Part shown: positions 17,201 to 25,549 of the stretch, piece by piece
Numbering within the stretch: the first letter of the stretch is position 1
How the letters are laid out: every line of letters begins with the position of its first letter
Source: Akkermansiaceae bacterium UBA2367
GTDB taxonomy: Bacteria > Verrucomicrobiota > Verrucomicrobiia > Verrucomicrobiales > DEV007
Assembly: GCA_002344525.1 (NCBI GenBank)
Contig: DDTJ01000042.1
Location: 1 to 64,000, forward strand
DNA: 64,000 nt
Direction: 5' to 3'
Made by a program: the position numbers and the translations under genes
The notes under the pieces: generated by a model
What the model was told of the DNA's origin: nothing
Seen by the model: the letters and a program-made list of their open reading frames with translations, nothing else
Database searches by the model: none

Positions 17201-18409
17201 TCAACTGGCCCGCTTTCGGCGGAAGGCGCGTTGGTGGAAGGTCGATTCGTCGAGGTAGACCGAGAGCATGTCGGATTTCCGGGTCAGCACGAAGGGGCGC
17301 GCGAAGCTCGCCCCGTTCTTCGTGAAGACGATGTCGTCGGCGATATAGACGTAGCTGTGGAGGAAGCTCCCGTCGGTGTCGTTGAACATGCAGACGAGGT
17401 CGCCGAAGCGCGGCTCGCCCTCGACTTCCTCGAAATCACCCGCGATATGCTGCTGGCCGATTGCCGCATCGAGCAGGCGGGCGGAGGCCTTGCGGTGGAA
17501 GAATTGCACCGAGGCCCAGAAGCAGTCGGGGGTGTTGTTGGGGCCGACGTCCCTGAGATTGGTGAAGCCGTAGAGATAGCGCCGGGGCACGGGCGGCAGG
17601 ATTTGCACGAGGTCGACCCGGTCCGCGCCGGAAGTCGTGAGAACGCCCCGCAGGGTGGATTCGATCTCCCGGTTCAGCCCGCCGGCGGACCAGTAGGACA
17701 CGGCCGCCTCCAAGTCGGTGGTCTCGTCGAGGACGAGGCTGACGATGAGGCTTTGGGTCGCGAAGGCGGCGCGGAGGAAGTCCTCTTTCTCCGAGGCGTC
17801 GCCTCCCAGTTGGCGAAGGATGTAGGCCCGGTCCATCAGGCTGAGGACGTTCCTCCGCTTGAAGGCCATGCGCTTCACCAGATCGAGGGTGGCCGGCGAG
17901 ACCTTGCCGTTTTCAAAGGAGGAGAAATCGCCCCCTTCCAGATTGATCACGACCTTTGAGAAGTGGTATTCGTTGTTGAGGCGGAGCCATTTCGTCAAGG
18001 CGGCGCGGTCCTCCGGGCGGAGACTTTCGATGATCGCGTCGTTGATTTCGAGGTCGAGTCCGGAATTGGAGGGTTTCCAGACCCCGTCGCGATCCACGAG
18101 GGAGAGGGTCTCGTCCGTGAACCCAAGTTCGGCGAGGAGGGCGCGGACCGAGGCTTGGTCCATGCTGCCGAAGTTCCAGTAGGATCGTTCGTCGTAGAGG
18201 GCCTCCCACAGGTGGGACGCGGGAGGCTCCAAGGTGATCGGGTAGGATTCGATCGTCCCCCAAGGGCCGGTGGACCGCACGATCTGCGCGGCTTCCGTCG
18301 GCGGAGGGGTTTCCTGGGCGGGGGAGGGGGCGGCGAGGGCGGAGCCGAGGAGGATCAGGCCCGTGGTGAGCCGTCGCGGTCGGAAAGGTCGCTCACAGGG
18401 GGATGGCAT
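17201..18409 (-). CDS. Exported NlpC/P60-like protein, paralogue A
   Basis: A 402-residue exported protein (hydrophobic segment about 15-30, then PSPAQE). The C-terminal third carries PDCFWASVQFF (C296), RFGDLV (335-339) and LHSYVYIADDIVFTKNG (H351), which matches the order Cys, GDLV, His of the NlpC/P60 fold. The N-terminal two thirds are a helical region with no recognised domain. The downstream paralogue starts 1 nt after its stop. Likely envelope-located; the peptidoglycan hydrolase idea is inference from motif order, and a non-catalytic NlpC-like fold is possible. Confidence 0.6.
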   Translation of the reverse strand: MPSPCERPFRPRRLTTGLILLGSALAAPSPAQETPPPTEAAQIVRSTGPWGTIESYPITLEPPASHLWEALYDERSYWNFGSMDQASVRALLAELGFTDETLSLVDRDGVWKPSNSGLDLEINDAIIESLRPEDRAALTKWLRLNNEYHFSKVVINLEGGDFSSFENGKVSPATLDLVKRMAFKRRNVLSLMDRAYILRQLGGDASEKEDFLRAAFATQSLIVSLVLDETTDLEAAVSYWSAGGLNREIESTLRGVLTTSGADRVDLVQILPPVPRRYLYGFTNLRDVGPNNTPDCFWASVQFFHRKASARLLDAAIGQQHIAGDFEEVEGEPRFGDLVCMFNDTDGSFLHSYVYIADDIVFTKNGASFARPFVLTRKSDMLSVYLDESTFHQRAFRRKRAS

Positions 18410-18558
18410 GGATGGGGAGGAGTGCGGGGAATCTAACCGATTCGCGAAAATCGGAAATCCAAATCCTTCGCCGAGGGGGGCGCTCGTTTGCGCCTTGCGT
18501 CGGTTGTCACAAAAATCCTTGTGGCGGTTATTGGGGAAACCGTTAGGGTCGGGGGGAG

Positions 18559-19695
18559 ATGGAAACGAGCGAATCCCCCCACGAAGCCATCCCCCTCGTC
18601 GTGGGATGCCCCCGCGAAATCAAGAGCCAGGAGAACCGTGTCGCCTTGACGCCGGGCGGGACGAGGCAGCTCGCGAGGCAGGGGGTGCGAGTCCTCGTCG
18701 AGGCGGGCGCGGGCTTCGGAGCGGCCTACGCCGACGAGGAATACGCCGAAGCCGGGGCCGACCTCGTCGCGAGAGCGGCGGAGGTGTTCGCCGCCGCCGA
18801 CCTCGTCGTGAAGGTGAAGGAGCCGCAGCCGCAGGAGATCGCGATGCTGCGGCCCGGGCAGATCCTATTCACCTACTTGCATCTTGCGGCGGACAGGGGG
18901 CTCACCGAGGCGCTCGTCGCCAGCGGCGCGACGGGGGTCGCCTACGAGACCGTCCAAGTGGGGCGGCGGCTGCCCCTGCTCGAACCGATGAGCGAAGTGG
19001 CCGGTCGCATGAGCGTGATGGTCGGGGCCTACCACCTCGCCAAGCACGCCGGTGGCCGCGGCACCCTCCTCGGCGGGGTGCCGGGGGTGCTGCCGGGGAA
19101 GGTCGTCATCCTCGGCGGTGGCACCTGCGGGACGAACGCCGCCAAGGTCGCGACCGGGATCGGGGCCGACACGACCATCCTCGAGGTGTCGAGCGAACGC
19201 ATGACTTGGCTCGACACGGCCATGCCGGCGGCGAAGACGCTCTACAGCAGCGAGGCGGCCCTGCTCGAGGTGCTGCCCCGCACCGACCTCCTCATCGGGG
19301 CGGTCCTCGTGCCGGGGGCGAAGGCCCCGAAGCTGGTCACGCGCGAGATGCTGCGCCACATGCGCGAAGGCACCGTCGTCGTCGACATCGCGGTGGACCA
19401 GGGCGGCTGCATCGAGACGACGCGTCCGACGACGCACGAGAACCCCGTCTTCACCGAGGAAGGGGTGATCCACTACTGCGTCGCGAACATGCCGGGGGCC
19501 TTCGCCCGGACCTCGACCCAGGCGCTCGCCAGCGTGACCCTGCCCTACGTGCAACTCCTCGCCACGGCGGGCCTCGAGGCGGCCTGCCTCCGGGCGCCGG
19601 AGCTGCTCGGCGGGATCAACTGCCACCGAGGACGCCTGACCCGGAGCGAAGTCGGCGAAGCCCACGGACTGCCGTGGAGCGGGGTTTTCGAGTGA
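18559..19695 (+). CDS. ald: Alanine dehydrogenase
   Basis: A 378-residue NAD-dependent enzyme that interconverts L-alanine and pyruvate plus ammonium. It begins with the family signature GCPREIKSQENRVALTPGG, has KVKEPQ (substrate-binding lysine region), TYLHLAA, and a Rossmann motif in VVILGGGTCGTNAA, where the usual GxGxxG reads GGGTCG. The C-terminal VANMPGAFARTSTQAL is characteristic. Length fits the family (about 370). A possible promoter TTGTCA-18-TTATTG (18504-18533) and a CACAA/TTGTG inverted repeat precede it. An Lrp regulator and an aminotransferase at 57 kb may be functionally linked. Confidence 0.95.
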   Translation: METSESPHEAIPLVVGCPREIKSQENRVALTPGGTRQLARQGVRVLVEAGAGFGAAYADEEYAEAGADLVARAAEVFAAADLVVKVKEPQPQEIAMLRPGQILFTYLHLAADRGLTEALVASGATGVAYETVQVGRRLPLLEPMSEVAGRMSVMVGAYHLAKHAGGRGTLLGGVPGVLPGKVVILGGGTCGTNAAKVATGIGADTTILEVSSERMTWLDTAMPAAKTLYSSEAALLEVLPRTDLLIGAVLVPGAKAPKLVTREMLRHMREGTVVVDIAVDQGGCIETTRPTTHENPVFTEEGVIHYCVANMPGAFARTSTQALASVTLPYVQLLATAGLEAACLRAPELLGGINCHRGRLTRSEVGEAHGLPWSGVFE

Positions 19696-19699
19696 GGCG

Positions 19700-20347
19700 A
19701 TGGAAGCGGAAACGTCAGGCTCGATCCGGCTCGGCGACCGGGCACCTTTTGACAGGCGGCTTGAGGATGGTCTCTCCGTGCGCTTGCGCCCCATCGTCCC
19801 GAAGGATCGCGAGCGCGTCCAGCGTGCCTACGAATTGCTCTCGGAGGAGTCGCGCTTGAACCGCTTCTGGGAACGGCCGCAGCGTCTCGGCGAGGAGCGC
19901 GTCGAGCGGCTCACCGATGTGGACGGGAGCGACCATGTTGCTTGGATGGCCCTCGATCCGGGGGACGAGAGCTTTCCCGGATTCGCCGGCGGATCCTACT
20001 GGCGGGAAGCGGACGACCCGTCCCGCGCCGAACTTTCCTTCACCGTCGCCGACGCCTGGCAGCGTCGGGGGCTGGCGACGCTGCTTTTTTCGATCCTCTG
20101 GTTCGAGGGCTGGGGGGAGGGCGTTCGCACCTTCGTCGGGCAATGCCGGAAGGGGAACCTCGCGATGGTCTCGTGGTGGGCTGACTTGGGTGGCTCCGTC
20201 GTCGAGGAGGCGCGCCATTTCCAGCTCACCCTCGCCCTCACCGATCCGGAGATCTTTCTCGAACGCATCGCCTTCGAGGTCCGCCCCTCCTACCGCCGCA
20301 TCGAGGCGGCGTCGTGGCTGCGGGATTGGCGCGGGATGGCGGGATGA
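19700..20347 (+). CDS. GNAT family N-acetyltransferase
   Basis: A 215-residue protein that starts 4 nt after ald, so probably co-transcribed. It has the start VRLRPIVPKDRERV and an acetyl-CoA loop AWQRRGLATLLFSIL, matching the GNAT motif A (Q/RxxGxG/A). It resembles the acetyltransferase domain of Pat-type protein acetyltransferases, but the substrate is unknown. The stop codon abuts the convergent eboB gene without a gap. Confidence 0.8.
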   Translation: MEAETSGSIRLGDRAPFDRRLEDGLSVRLRPIVPKDRERVQRAYELLSEESRLNRFWERPQRLGEERVERLTDVDGSDHVAWMALDPGDESFPGFAGGSYWREADDPSRAELSFTVADAWQRRGLATLLFSILWFEGWGEGVRTFVGQCRKGNLAMVSWWADLGGSVVEEARHFQLTLALTDPEIFLERIAFEVRPSYRRIEAASWLRDWRGMAG

Positions 20348-21253
20348 TCACTCGATCACATACTGCGACATCGCCGCCGCCACGTCCATGCCGCCGCGCA
20401 GCAGGGTGTTTCCCTCGAAGAGCGCGGCCGGGTCGATGCCTTCGCTGTCCGCCCAATCCTGCTCGCCGATCTGGCCGCTCTGTCCGTAGGCGGCGAGGGG
20501 GTTGCGGTAGGTGACCTGCTCGATGCGATCAAGGGTGACGCCGCGCTCCTTCATCAGGGCCGCCGTCTTCGGCACGGCGAGGGCGTCGCTGATACCCCAG
20601 TCCGCCGCGCTGTCCACGATGATGCGCTCGGCCCCGTATTCGCGCAGGATCTCGACCATGCGCTCGTTGCCCAGCTTCGTGTGGGGGTAGATGGTGAAGG
20701 CGGCCCAGTAGCCGCGGTCGAGAACGGCTCTCACCGTTTCCTCGTTGTTATGGTCGATGATCACCTTGCCCGGATCGACGCCGGCGTCCTCGAGCACGTC
20801 CATGGTGCGGATCGTGCCGCCTTTCTTGTCCCGGTGCGGGGTGTGGATCTGGATGGGCAGGTCGGCCTCGATGGCGAGCCGGGCTTGGAGCCGCAGATAT
20901 TTCTCCTCGGCCTTGGTCTGGTCGTCGAAGCCGATCTCGCCGACGCCGACGACCCCCTCCTTGCAGATGTAGAGCGGCAGCAGCTCCATCACTGCTTCGG
21001 CGAGCTTCTCGTTGTTCGCCTCCTTCGGGTTCAGTCCGATGGTGCAGTAGTGCTTGATGCCGAACTGGCTCGCGCGGAAGCGCTCGAAGCCGACGAGGGT
21101 GTTGAAGTAGTCCTTGAAAGTCCCCGGCTCGGTGCGGGGCTGGCCCTGCCAGAAGGAGGGCTCGATGATCGCGGCCACGCCCGATGCGGCCATGCGCTGG
21201 TAGTCGTCGGTCGTGCGCGAGACCATGTGGACGTGCGAGTCGAGGAATCTCAT
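20348..21253 (-). CDS. eboB: TatD-family metal-dependent hydrolase, EboB-like
   Basis: A 301-residue TIM-barrel hydrolase. Metal ligands of the TatD/amidohydrolase group are visible: DSHVHM near the N terminus, VGVGEIGFD, IQIHTPH, and IDHNNEE. It differs from housekeeping TatD in sequence details and is directly downstream of an EboA homologue (17-nt gap), which identifies it as the TatD-type member of ebo/EDB clusters. In cyanobacteria the ebo genes are needed for export of the scytonemin precursor; in other bacteria their role is unclear. eboC-F are not in this window. Confidence 0.75.
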   Translation of the reverse strand: MRFLDSHVHMVSRTTDDYQRMAASGVAAIIEPSFWQGQPRTEPGTFKDYFNTLVGFERFRASQFGIKHYCTIGLNPKEANNEKLAEAVMELLPLYICKEGVVGVGEIGFDDQTKAEEKYLRLQARLAIEADLPIQIHTPHRDKKGGTIRTMDVLEDAGVDPGKVIIDHNNEETVRAVLDRGYWAAFTIYPHTKLGNERMVEILREYGAERIIVDSAADWGISDALAVPKTAALMKERGVTLDRIEQVTYRNPLAAYGQSGQIGEQDWADSEGIDPAALFEGNTLLRGGMDVAAAMSQYVIE

Positions 21254-21270
21254 GGGAATGGGGGGGAATG

Positions 21271-22149
21271 TCAGGGTTTCACGGACGCTTCGAGCCGCTC
21301 CCCGAGTCCCTGCCAGGTGAGCGCCCCCGAGCTGACGGCGTCGAGCTCGCCTCCGAGGCGCTCGTGGAGATCGGCGAGCCGACCGCTGTCGTCCGAGGCG
21401 GCGAGCAGGGCGGCGGCCTCGCGGTCCTCTGTCGTGCCCGTTTCGACGAGGTGCCGCAGGTCGGCGAGGATCGCGTCGTCGAGGTGGCTCGCGCAGTTCC
21501 GCCAAGCTTCCGGCGTCAGGCGTCGTCCCGCCGCCCAGCGTTCGTGGGCGAGCGACGAGATCGCCGCGGCCAGCTCCGCGTTCCTCCTGCGGTCGATGCC
21601 CTCGATCCGATGGAGGGGGCGCTGGATGAAGATGGCTTTGAGCACCATCTGGTTCCAAGCCTCGTCGGGGAAATGCCGGGCGGGGAAGGGGTTGTCGAGC
21701 GTGATCGAGTCGAAAATATCGACGACGTTGGACCTCAGTCCGTCCCGCGCGAACTCGACCACATCCTCCTGGTGGGGGAGCAGGGGGAAAGCCGAGAAGA
21801 TCGCGGCTTGCTCGCGGAGGTCGGCGGTGTCGAGCAGCGCGGAGAGCGTTTCGAGAAAGACGGACCTCTCCTGTTTCGCGAGCACGAGCAGCAGCAGCAC
21901 CCGGGCGAGGCGGAACTGGTCCCACCGTTCCACCGCGAGATCGGGCGCCAGCTTCGAAAGCTCGGCGGCCTGCGCGACCGGGACCTCGACCGCCGCCTTT
22001 TTGGGGAAGTGGCGGGAGACTCCGCTGAACGCGTAGTAGAAGGGGCGGCGTTGGAAGTCCGCCTCCTGCCCGGAGACGGCCTCCTCCAACCACGAGACGG
22101 CTTCGGGCGGGGCGGAGGAGCGGAGGATTTGGAAAAGCGGATCGCGCAT
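21271..22149 (-). CDS. eboA: EboA-domain protein
   Basis: A 292-residue helical protein. The region NQMVLKAIFIQRPLHRIEGI, followed by AHERWAAGRRLTPEAW, is the hallmark of the EboA family. EboA has no known enzymatic activity and is found in ebo clusters with TatD-like, UbiA-like and dehydroquinate-synthase-like proteins. Here it is the first gene of a two-gene unit with eboB. ATG 22149 is chosen because the family's N-terminal helix starts there; a possible shared divergent promoter region separates it from the solute-binding lipoprotein gene. Confidence 0.8.
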   Translation of the reverse strand: MRDPLFQILRSSAPPEAVSWLEEAVSGQEADFQRRPFYYAFSGVSRHFPKKAAVEVPVAQAAELSKLAPDLAVERWDQFRLARVLLLLVLAKQERSVFLETLSALLDTADLREQAAIFSAFPLLPHQEDVVEFARDGLRSNVVDIFDSITLDNPFPARHFPDEAWNQMVLKAIFIQRPLHRIEGIDRRRNAELAAAISSLAHERWAAGRRLTPEAWRNCASHLDDAILADLRHLVETGTTEDREAAALLAASDDSGRLADLHERLGGELDAVSSGALTWQGLGERLEASVKP

Positions 22150-22230
22150 GGCGTTCCAGAAAATCGGGTGGATTCGACGGGGCGTCAAACATCTTGAGAT
22201 TCTTAGTGGGGACGCAAAGGTGTCGGCATC

Positions 22231-23043
22231 ATGAAGCGTTTCTCCTTCGTATCGGTCGCGGTCCTCGTCGCCTGCTGTCTGGGGTCCTGCGGAAAGCCGG
22301 ATAGCGAGCACGGTGCGGGCGATGCCCCCCGGCCCTTCGTCGTCGGGATGGAGCTCGCCTATCCGCCTTTCGAAATGCGTGGCCCCGACAACCGGCCCGA
22401 CGGCATCAGCGTGCGCATGGCCGAGGATCTCGCCGCCCGCCTCGGTCGGCCCCTCGAAATCCGCGATGTCGCGTGGGACGGGATCATCCCCGCGCTCCAG
22501 TCCGGCAAGATCGACGCCATCATCTCCTCGATGACCCGCACGCCGGAGCGCGAGAAAGCCATTGCCTTCTCCGACGGCTACGTCACCAACGGACTCTGCC
22601 TTCTCGTGGCGAAGGACTCGTCCATCCAGTCCGGCGGCGACTTGAAGGTCGGCGTCCACAAGGTCGTCGTGAAGCTCGCCACCACCGGCCACCAGTGGGC
22701 GCGCGCCGCGCTGCCAGGGATCGAGATGGCCGTCCTCGACACCTCCGCCGCCTGCGCCCTAGAGGTGGCTCAGGGAAAGGCCGACGCCTTCATCTACGAC
22801 CAGATCTCCATCTACCGGCATTGGAGGGCGGACGAGGCGAGGACCCGCCCCATCCTGCACCCCATCCGCGAGGAAACTTGGGCCGTCGGGTTGAGGAAGG
22901 CCGACACCGAGTTGATCACCGAGGTCAACGCCTTCCTCGCCGACTACCGGGCGAAGGGGAAATTCGACGAACTGGCCGAGCGCTACATGGCCGGGGAGAA
23001 GGCGGCCTTCGAGGCGATGGGCGTGCCGTTTATTTTCCATTGA
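22231..23043 (+). CDS. Amino-acid-type ABC transporter substrate-binding lipoprotein
   Basis: A 270-residue family 3 solute-binding protein. It has a lipoprotein signal with lipobox LGSC (Cys about 20), the family start FVVGMELAYPPFEM, then DLAARLGRPLEI, WDGIIPALQSGKIDAIIS and a C-terminal ADYRAKGKFDELAERYM. These proteins bind polar amino acids such as glutamine, arginine or cystine and deliver them to a membrane permease. No permease or ATPase gene follows, so it is an orphan here. Confidence 0.88.
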   Translation: MKRFSFVSVAVLVACCLGSCGKPDSEHGAGDAPRPFVVGMELAYPPFEMRGPDNRPDGISVRMAEDLAARLGRPLEIRDVAWDGIIPALQSGKIDAIISSMTRTPEREKAIAFSDGYVTNGLCLLVAKDSSIQSGGDLKVGVHKVVVKLATTGHQWARAALPGIEMAVLDTSAACALEVAQGKADAFIYDQISIYRHWRADEARTRPILHPIREETWAVGLRKADTELITEVNAFLADYRAKGKFDELAERYMAGEKAAFEAMGVPFIFH

Positions 23044-23090
23044 GGGGAGACGGCCCTCCGCAAGGGTTCGACTATCGATCCGCCTCCACC

Positions 23091-23120
23091 TTGACATTCC
23101 CGCTCGATGCGGCGTAATCC
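23091..23120 (+). promoter_or_regulatory. Probable trpB promoter with very short leader
   Basis: TTGACA (23091-23096) and TAATCC (23115-23120) are separated by 18 nt and lie just before trpB. The ATG at 23128 is only 7 nt after the -10 box, so transcription would begin at or next to the start codon, implying a leaderless or almost leaderless mRNA. No Shine-Dalgarno is evident before the ATG. Confidence 0.45.
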
Positions 23121-23127
23121 TCTCCGC

Positions 23128-24333
23128 ATGAGCACGGCCACTCTTTCCCAGACCCTGCCCGACGCGAGCGGGCACTTCGGCACCTTCGGCGGGCGTTTCG
23201 TCCCCGAGACGCTCGTGGCCGCACTCGACGCGCTCACGGCGGAGTATTTCCAAGCGAAGGACGACCCCGCTTTCCAAGCCGAGCTATCCCGTCTCCTCGC
23301 CGAGTTCTGCGGTCGCGAGACGCCGCTCTATTTCGCGGAGCGCTGGACGGAAAAGCTGGGCGGGGCCCGTATCTACCTGAAGCGCGAGGATCTCCTCCAC
23401 ACCGGGGCGCACAAGATCAACAACGCCCTTGGCCAGATCCTCCTCGCGAAGCGGCTCGGAAAAAAACGCATCATCGCCGAGACCGGGGCGGGCCAGCACG
23501 GGGTCGCGACGGCGACGGTGGCGGCGCGCTTCGGCATGGAATGCGTCGTCTACATGGGCGCGACGGACATGGAACGCCAGCACCTCAACGTCGTGCGGAT
23601 GCGCCTGCTCGGGGCCGAGGTGCGCGGGGTCGAGGCGGGGCAGAAGACGCTGAAGGAGGCGGTCAACGAGGCCCTGCGCGACTGGGTCACGAACGTGCGC
23701 ACGACTCACTACATCCTCGGCAGCGCCCTCGGGCCGCATCCCTATCCGATGATGGTGCGGGACTTCCACCGCGTTATCGGCTTGGAGGCGCGACGTCAGA
23801 TCCTCGAGCGGGAGGAGCGCCTCCCCGACCTGCTCGTCGCCTGCGTCGGCGGCGGCAGCAATGCGATTGGACTCTTCCACCCCTTCCTCGGCGACGAGGG
23901 CGTGAAGATGGTCGGGGTCGAGGCGGGCGGCCACGGCATCGTGCCGGGAGGGCACGCGGCCCGTTTCCAAGGCGGCAAGCCCGGCGTCCTGCAAGGCACG
24001 AAGACTTGGCTGCTCGCCGATGAGGACGGGCAGATCGAGCTGACCCATTCTGTCTCGGCCGGTCTCGACTACGCCGCCGTCGGACCCGAGCACGCCTTTT
24101 TGCAAAGCGAGGGGCGGGTGGATTACACCTACGCCACCGACGACGAGGCCCTCGCCGCCTTCTCGGAACTCGCGCGGACCGAGGGCATCATCCCCGCGCT
24201 GGAGACTTCGCACGCCCTCGCCCATGTGCGCAAGGTCGCGCCTGGGATGGACCGCGACCAGATCATCGTGGTGAGTTTGTCCGGGCGGGGGGATAAGGAC
24301 GTGGAGCAGGCTTCGCGGTATTTGCTGGCTTAA
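23128..24333 (+). CDS. trpB: Tryptophan synthase beta subunit
   Basis: A 401-residue PLP enzyme that condenses indole with serine to give tryptophan. Family landmarks: start FGTFGGRFVPETL, PLP lysine in HTGAHKINNALGQ, AETGAGQHGVATA, the phosphate-binding GGGSNAIGLF, and the C-terminal VVSLSGRGDKD. It is the TrpB1 type that normally pairs with TrpA, but trpA and other trp genes are not adjacent. The gene is followed by a long inverted repeat and a convergent gene. Confidence 0.96.
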   Translation: MSTATLSQTLPDASGHFGTFGGRFVPETLVAALDALTAEYFQAKDDPAFQAELSRLLAEFCGRETPLYFAERWTEKLGGARIYLKREDLLHTGAHKINNALGQILLAKRLGKKRIIAETGAGQHGVATATVAARFGMECVVYMGATDMERQHLNVVRMRLLGAEVRGVEAGQKTLKEAVNEALRDWVTNVRTTHYILGSALGPHPYPMMVRDFHRVIGLEARRQILEREERLPDLLVACVGGGSNAIGLFHPFLGDEGVKMVGVEAGGHGIVPGGHAARFQGGKPGVLQGTKTWLLADEDGQIELTHSVSAGLDYAAVGPEHAFLQSEGRVDYTYATDDEALAAFSELARTEGIIPALETSHALAHVRKVAPGMDRDQIIVVSLSGRGDKDVEQASRYLLA

Positions 24334-24347
24334 CGCTCCTACTCCTC

Positions 24348-24418
24348 CTCATCCTCCTACTCCTACTCAATCCGAACGTCGGGAGACCTCCGATTTTGAG
24401 TAGGAGTAGGAGGATGAG
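24348..24418. repeat. 23-bp perfect inverted repeat between convergent genes
   Basis: The arms 24348-24370 and 24396-24418 are perfect reverse complements, with a 25-nt loop. They are built from a low-complexity unit (CTCCTA / TAGGAG). The hairpin lies between trpB and the convergent exported protein and could stop transcription from both sides, although no T-tract follows directly. Similar low-complexity inverted repeats occur elsewhere in the window. Confidence 0.8.
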
Positions 24419-24436
24419 TAAGAGCAAGAGCGGCGT

Positions 24437-25411
24437 TCACTCCGGAACCTCACCCGAAACCACTCCCCCGGTCGCGGTGGGAGTCTTCACTGGCGGGGTG
24501 TCCGTTCCCGGCTCGGTCGCGGTGCTCCTCGTCATCTTGATGAGACGCTCCCCGCCGGTGATCCGGTCCACCAGCTCCTCGACGAGGTCGCGTAGCTCGC
24601 GCACCTCCTCCTCGGAGAGGATTTCGCCCTCGGGCAGGTCGGTCCTCTTCTGGATGTCGAGCAGGCTGGCGTGGAGATGGGAGACCGTCCCATTTTTCTG
24701 GAGGCGCGGCTCCAGCGTTTCAAGGTTCAGGACGAAATACTCCACGACGTCCGGCTTGGCGAGGGTCGCCGCCTTGGCCGGGTCGTAGGGGGTCAGCGAG
24801 GCGGCGCAGCCGATCTCCAAGGCGCGGAGCCAACCACCGAGGCTGATGAGGTTCGCCGAGTCGACATCGCGGATCAGGACCATCTCCTTCTCCACATCCT
24901 TTTGCGTGCGCACCAGCTCCTCCTTCAACTCGTTCCATTGGCCGCTCGCGCCTTTTTCCAAGACGCTCTTCATGTGGCTGGAGATGCGGGCGCCCGACCC
25001 GAGCACCTTGCCGTGGTTGAGGAGAGTGCGCCCGATCGGCTCAAGGTCGAAGAACTGCTCGGCCTCCACCGCGAAAAAGCCGTCGCCGAGCAGCACGCCC
25101 ATCAGGAGGGACAGCCGGGGGCGGTCCTGCGGCGGTTGATCGGGCAGGGGACGCTTCAACTCGTCGTAGGGGAGCGGGCGCAGCTTCTTGAGGTCGTCGA
25201 AGATCTTGCGGATCGAGGGGGTGGTGAACTCGTTCACGCCCATCTCCTCGCGCAGGTGCTCGTCCTCGAGGAGCTCCTCGGGGATCTCCGGGTCGGCATC
25301 GTCCTCCGCCGCTTTCGCCGCCACCTCCTCCTGTCCATAGGCAAAGGGCATCGGCAAGGCTGGCAGGGCGATGCAGAGGAGGGCGAGGAGGAGCTGTCTG
25401 GGAAGAAGCAT
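24437..25411 (-). CDS. Exported protein of unknown function
   Basis: A 324-residue protein with a signal peptide (LLLALLCIALPALPMPFAYG) followed by an acidic stretch. The centre has a conserved-looking helical region (GVLLGDGFFAVEAE, and LGGWLRALEIG with SLTPYD), and the tail is Thr/Pro-rich and probably disordered. The central pattern resembles small helical periplasmic proteins of PVC bacteria, but I recognise no domain. Monocistronic; convergent with trpB. Confidence 0.6.
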   Translation of the reverse strand: MLLPRQLLLALLCIALPALPMPFAYGQEEVAAKAAEDDADPEIPEELLEDEHLREEMGVNEFTTPSIRKIFDDLKKLRPLPYDELKRPLPDQPPQDRPRLSLLMGVLLGDGFFAVEAEQFFDLEPIGRTLLNHGKVLGSGARISSHMKSVLEKGASGQWNELKEELVRTQKDVEKEMVLIRDVDSANLISLGGWLRALEIGCAASLTPYDPAKAATLAKPDVVEYFVLNLETLEPRLQKNGTVSHLHASLLDIQKRTDLPEGEILSEEEVRELRDLVEELVDRITGGERLIKMTRSTATEPGTDTPPVKTPTATGGVVSGEVPE

Positions 25412-25549
25412 GGCGTGACTCTCGAAAAGACGTGGCGGAACGCGGAAACGTTAGATTCAGGTGGCGGAATTCGCCAGCGGATTCGCGCCATCCGGGGCAG
25501 CGCGGGAATTCGGCTTGAATTCGCCGCCCGGACTGCCTAATCTGCGTCC

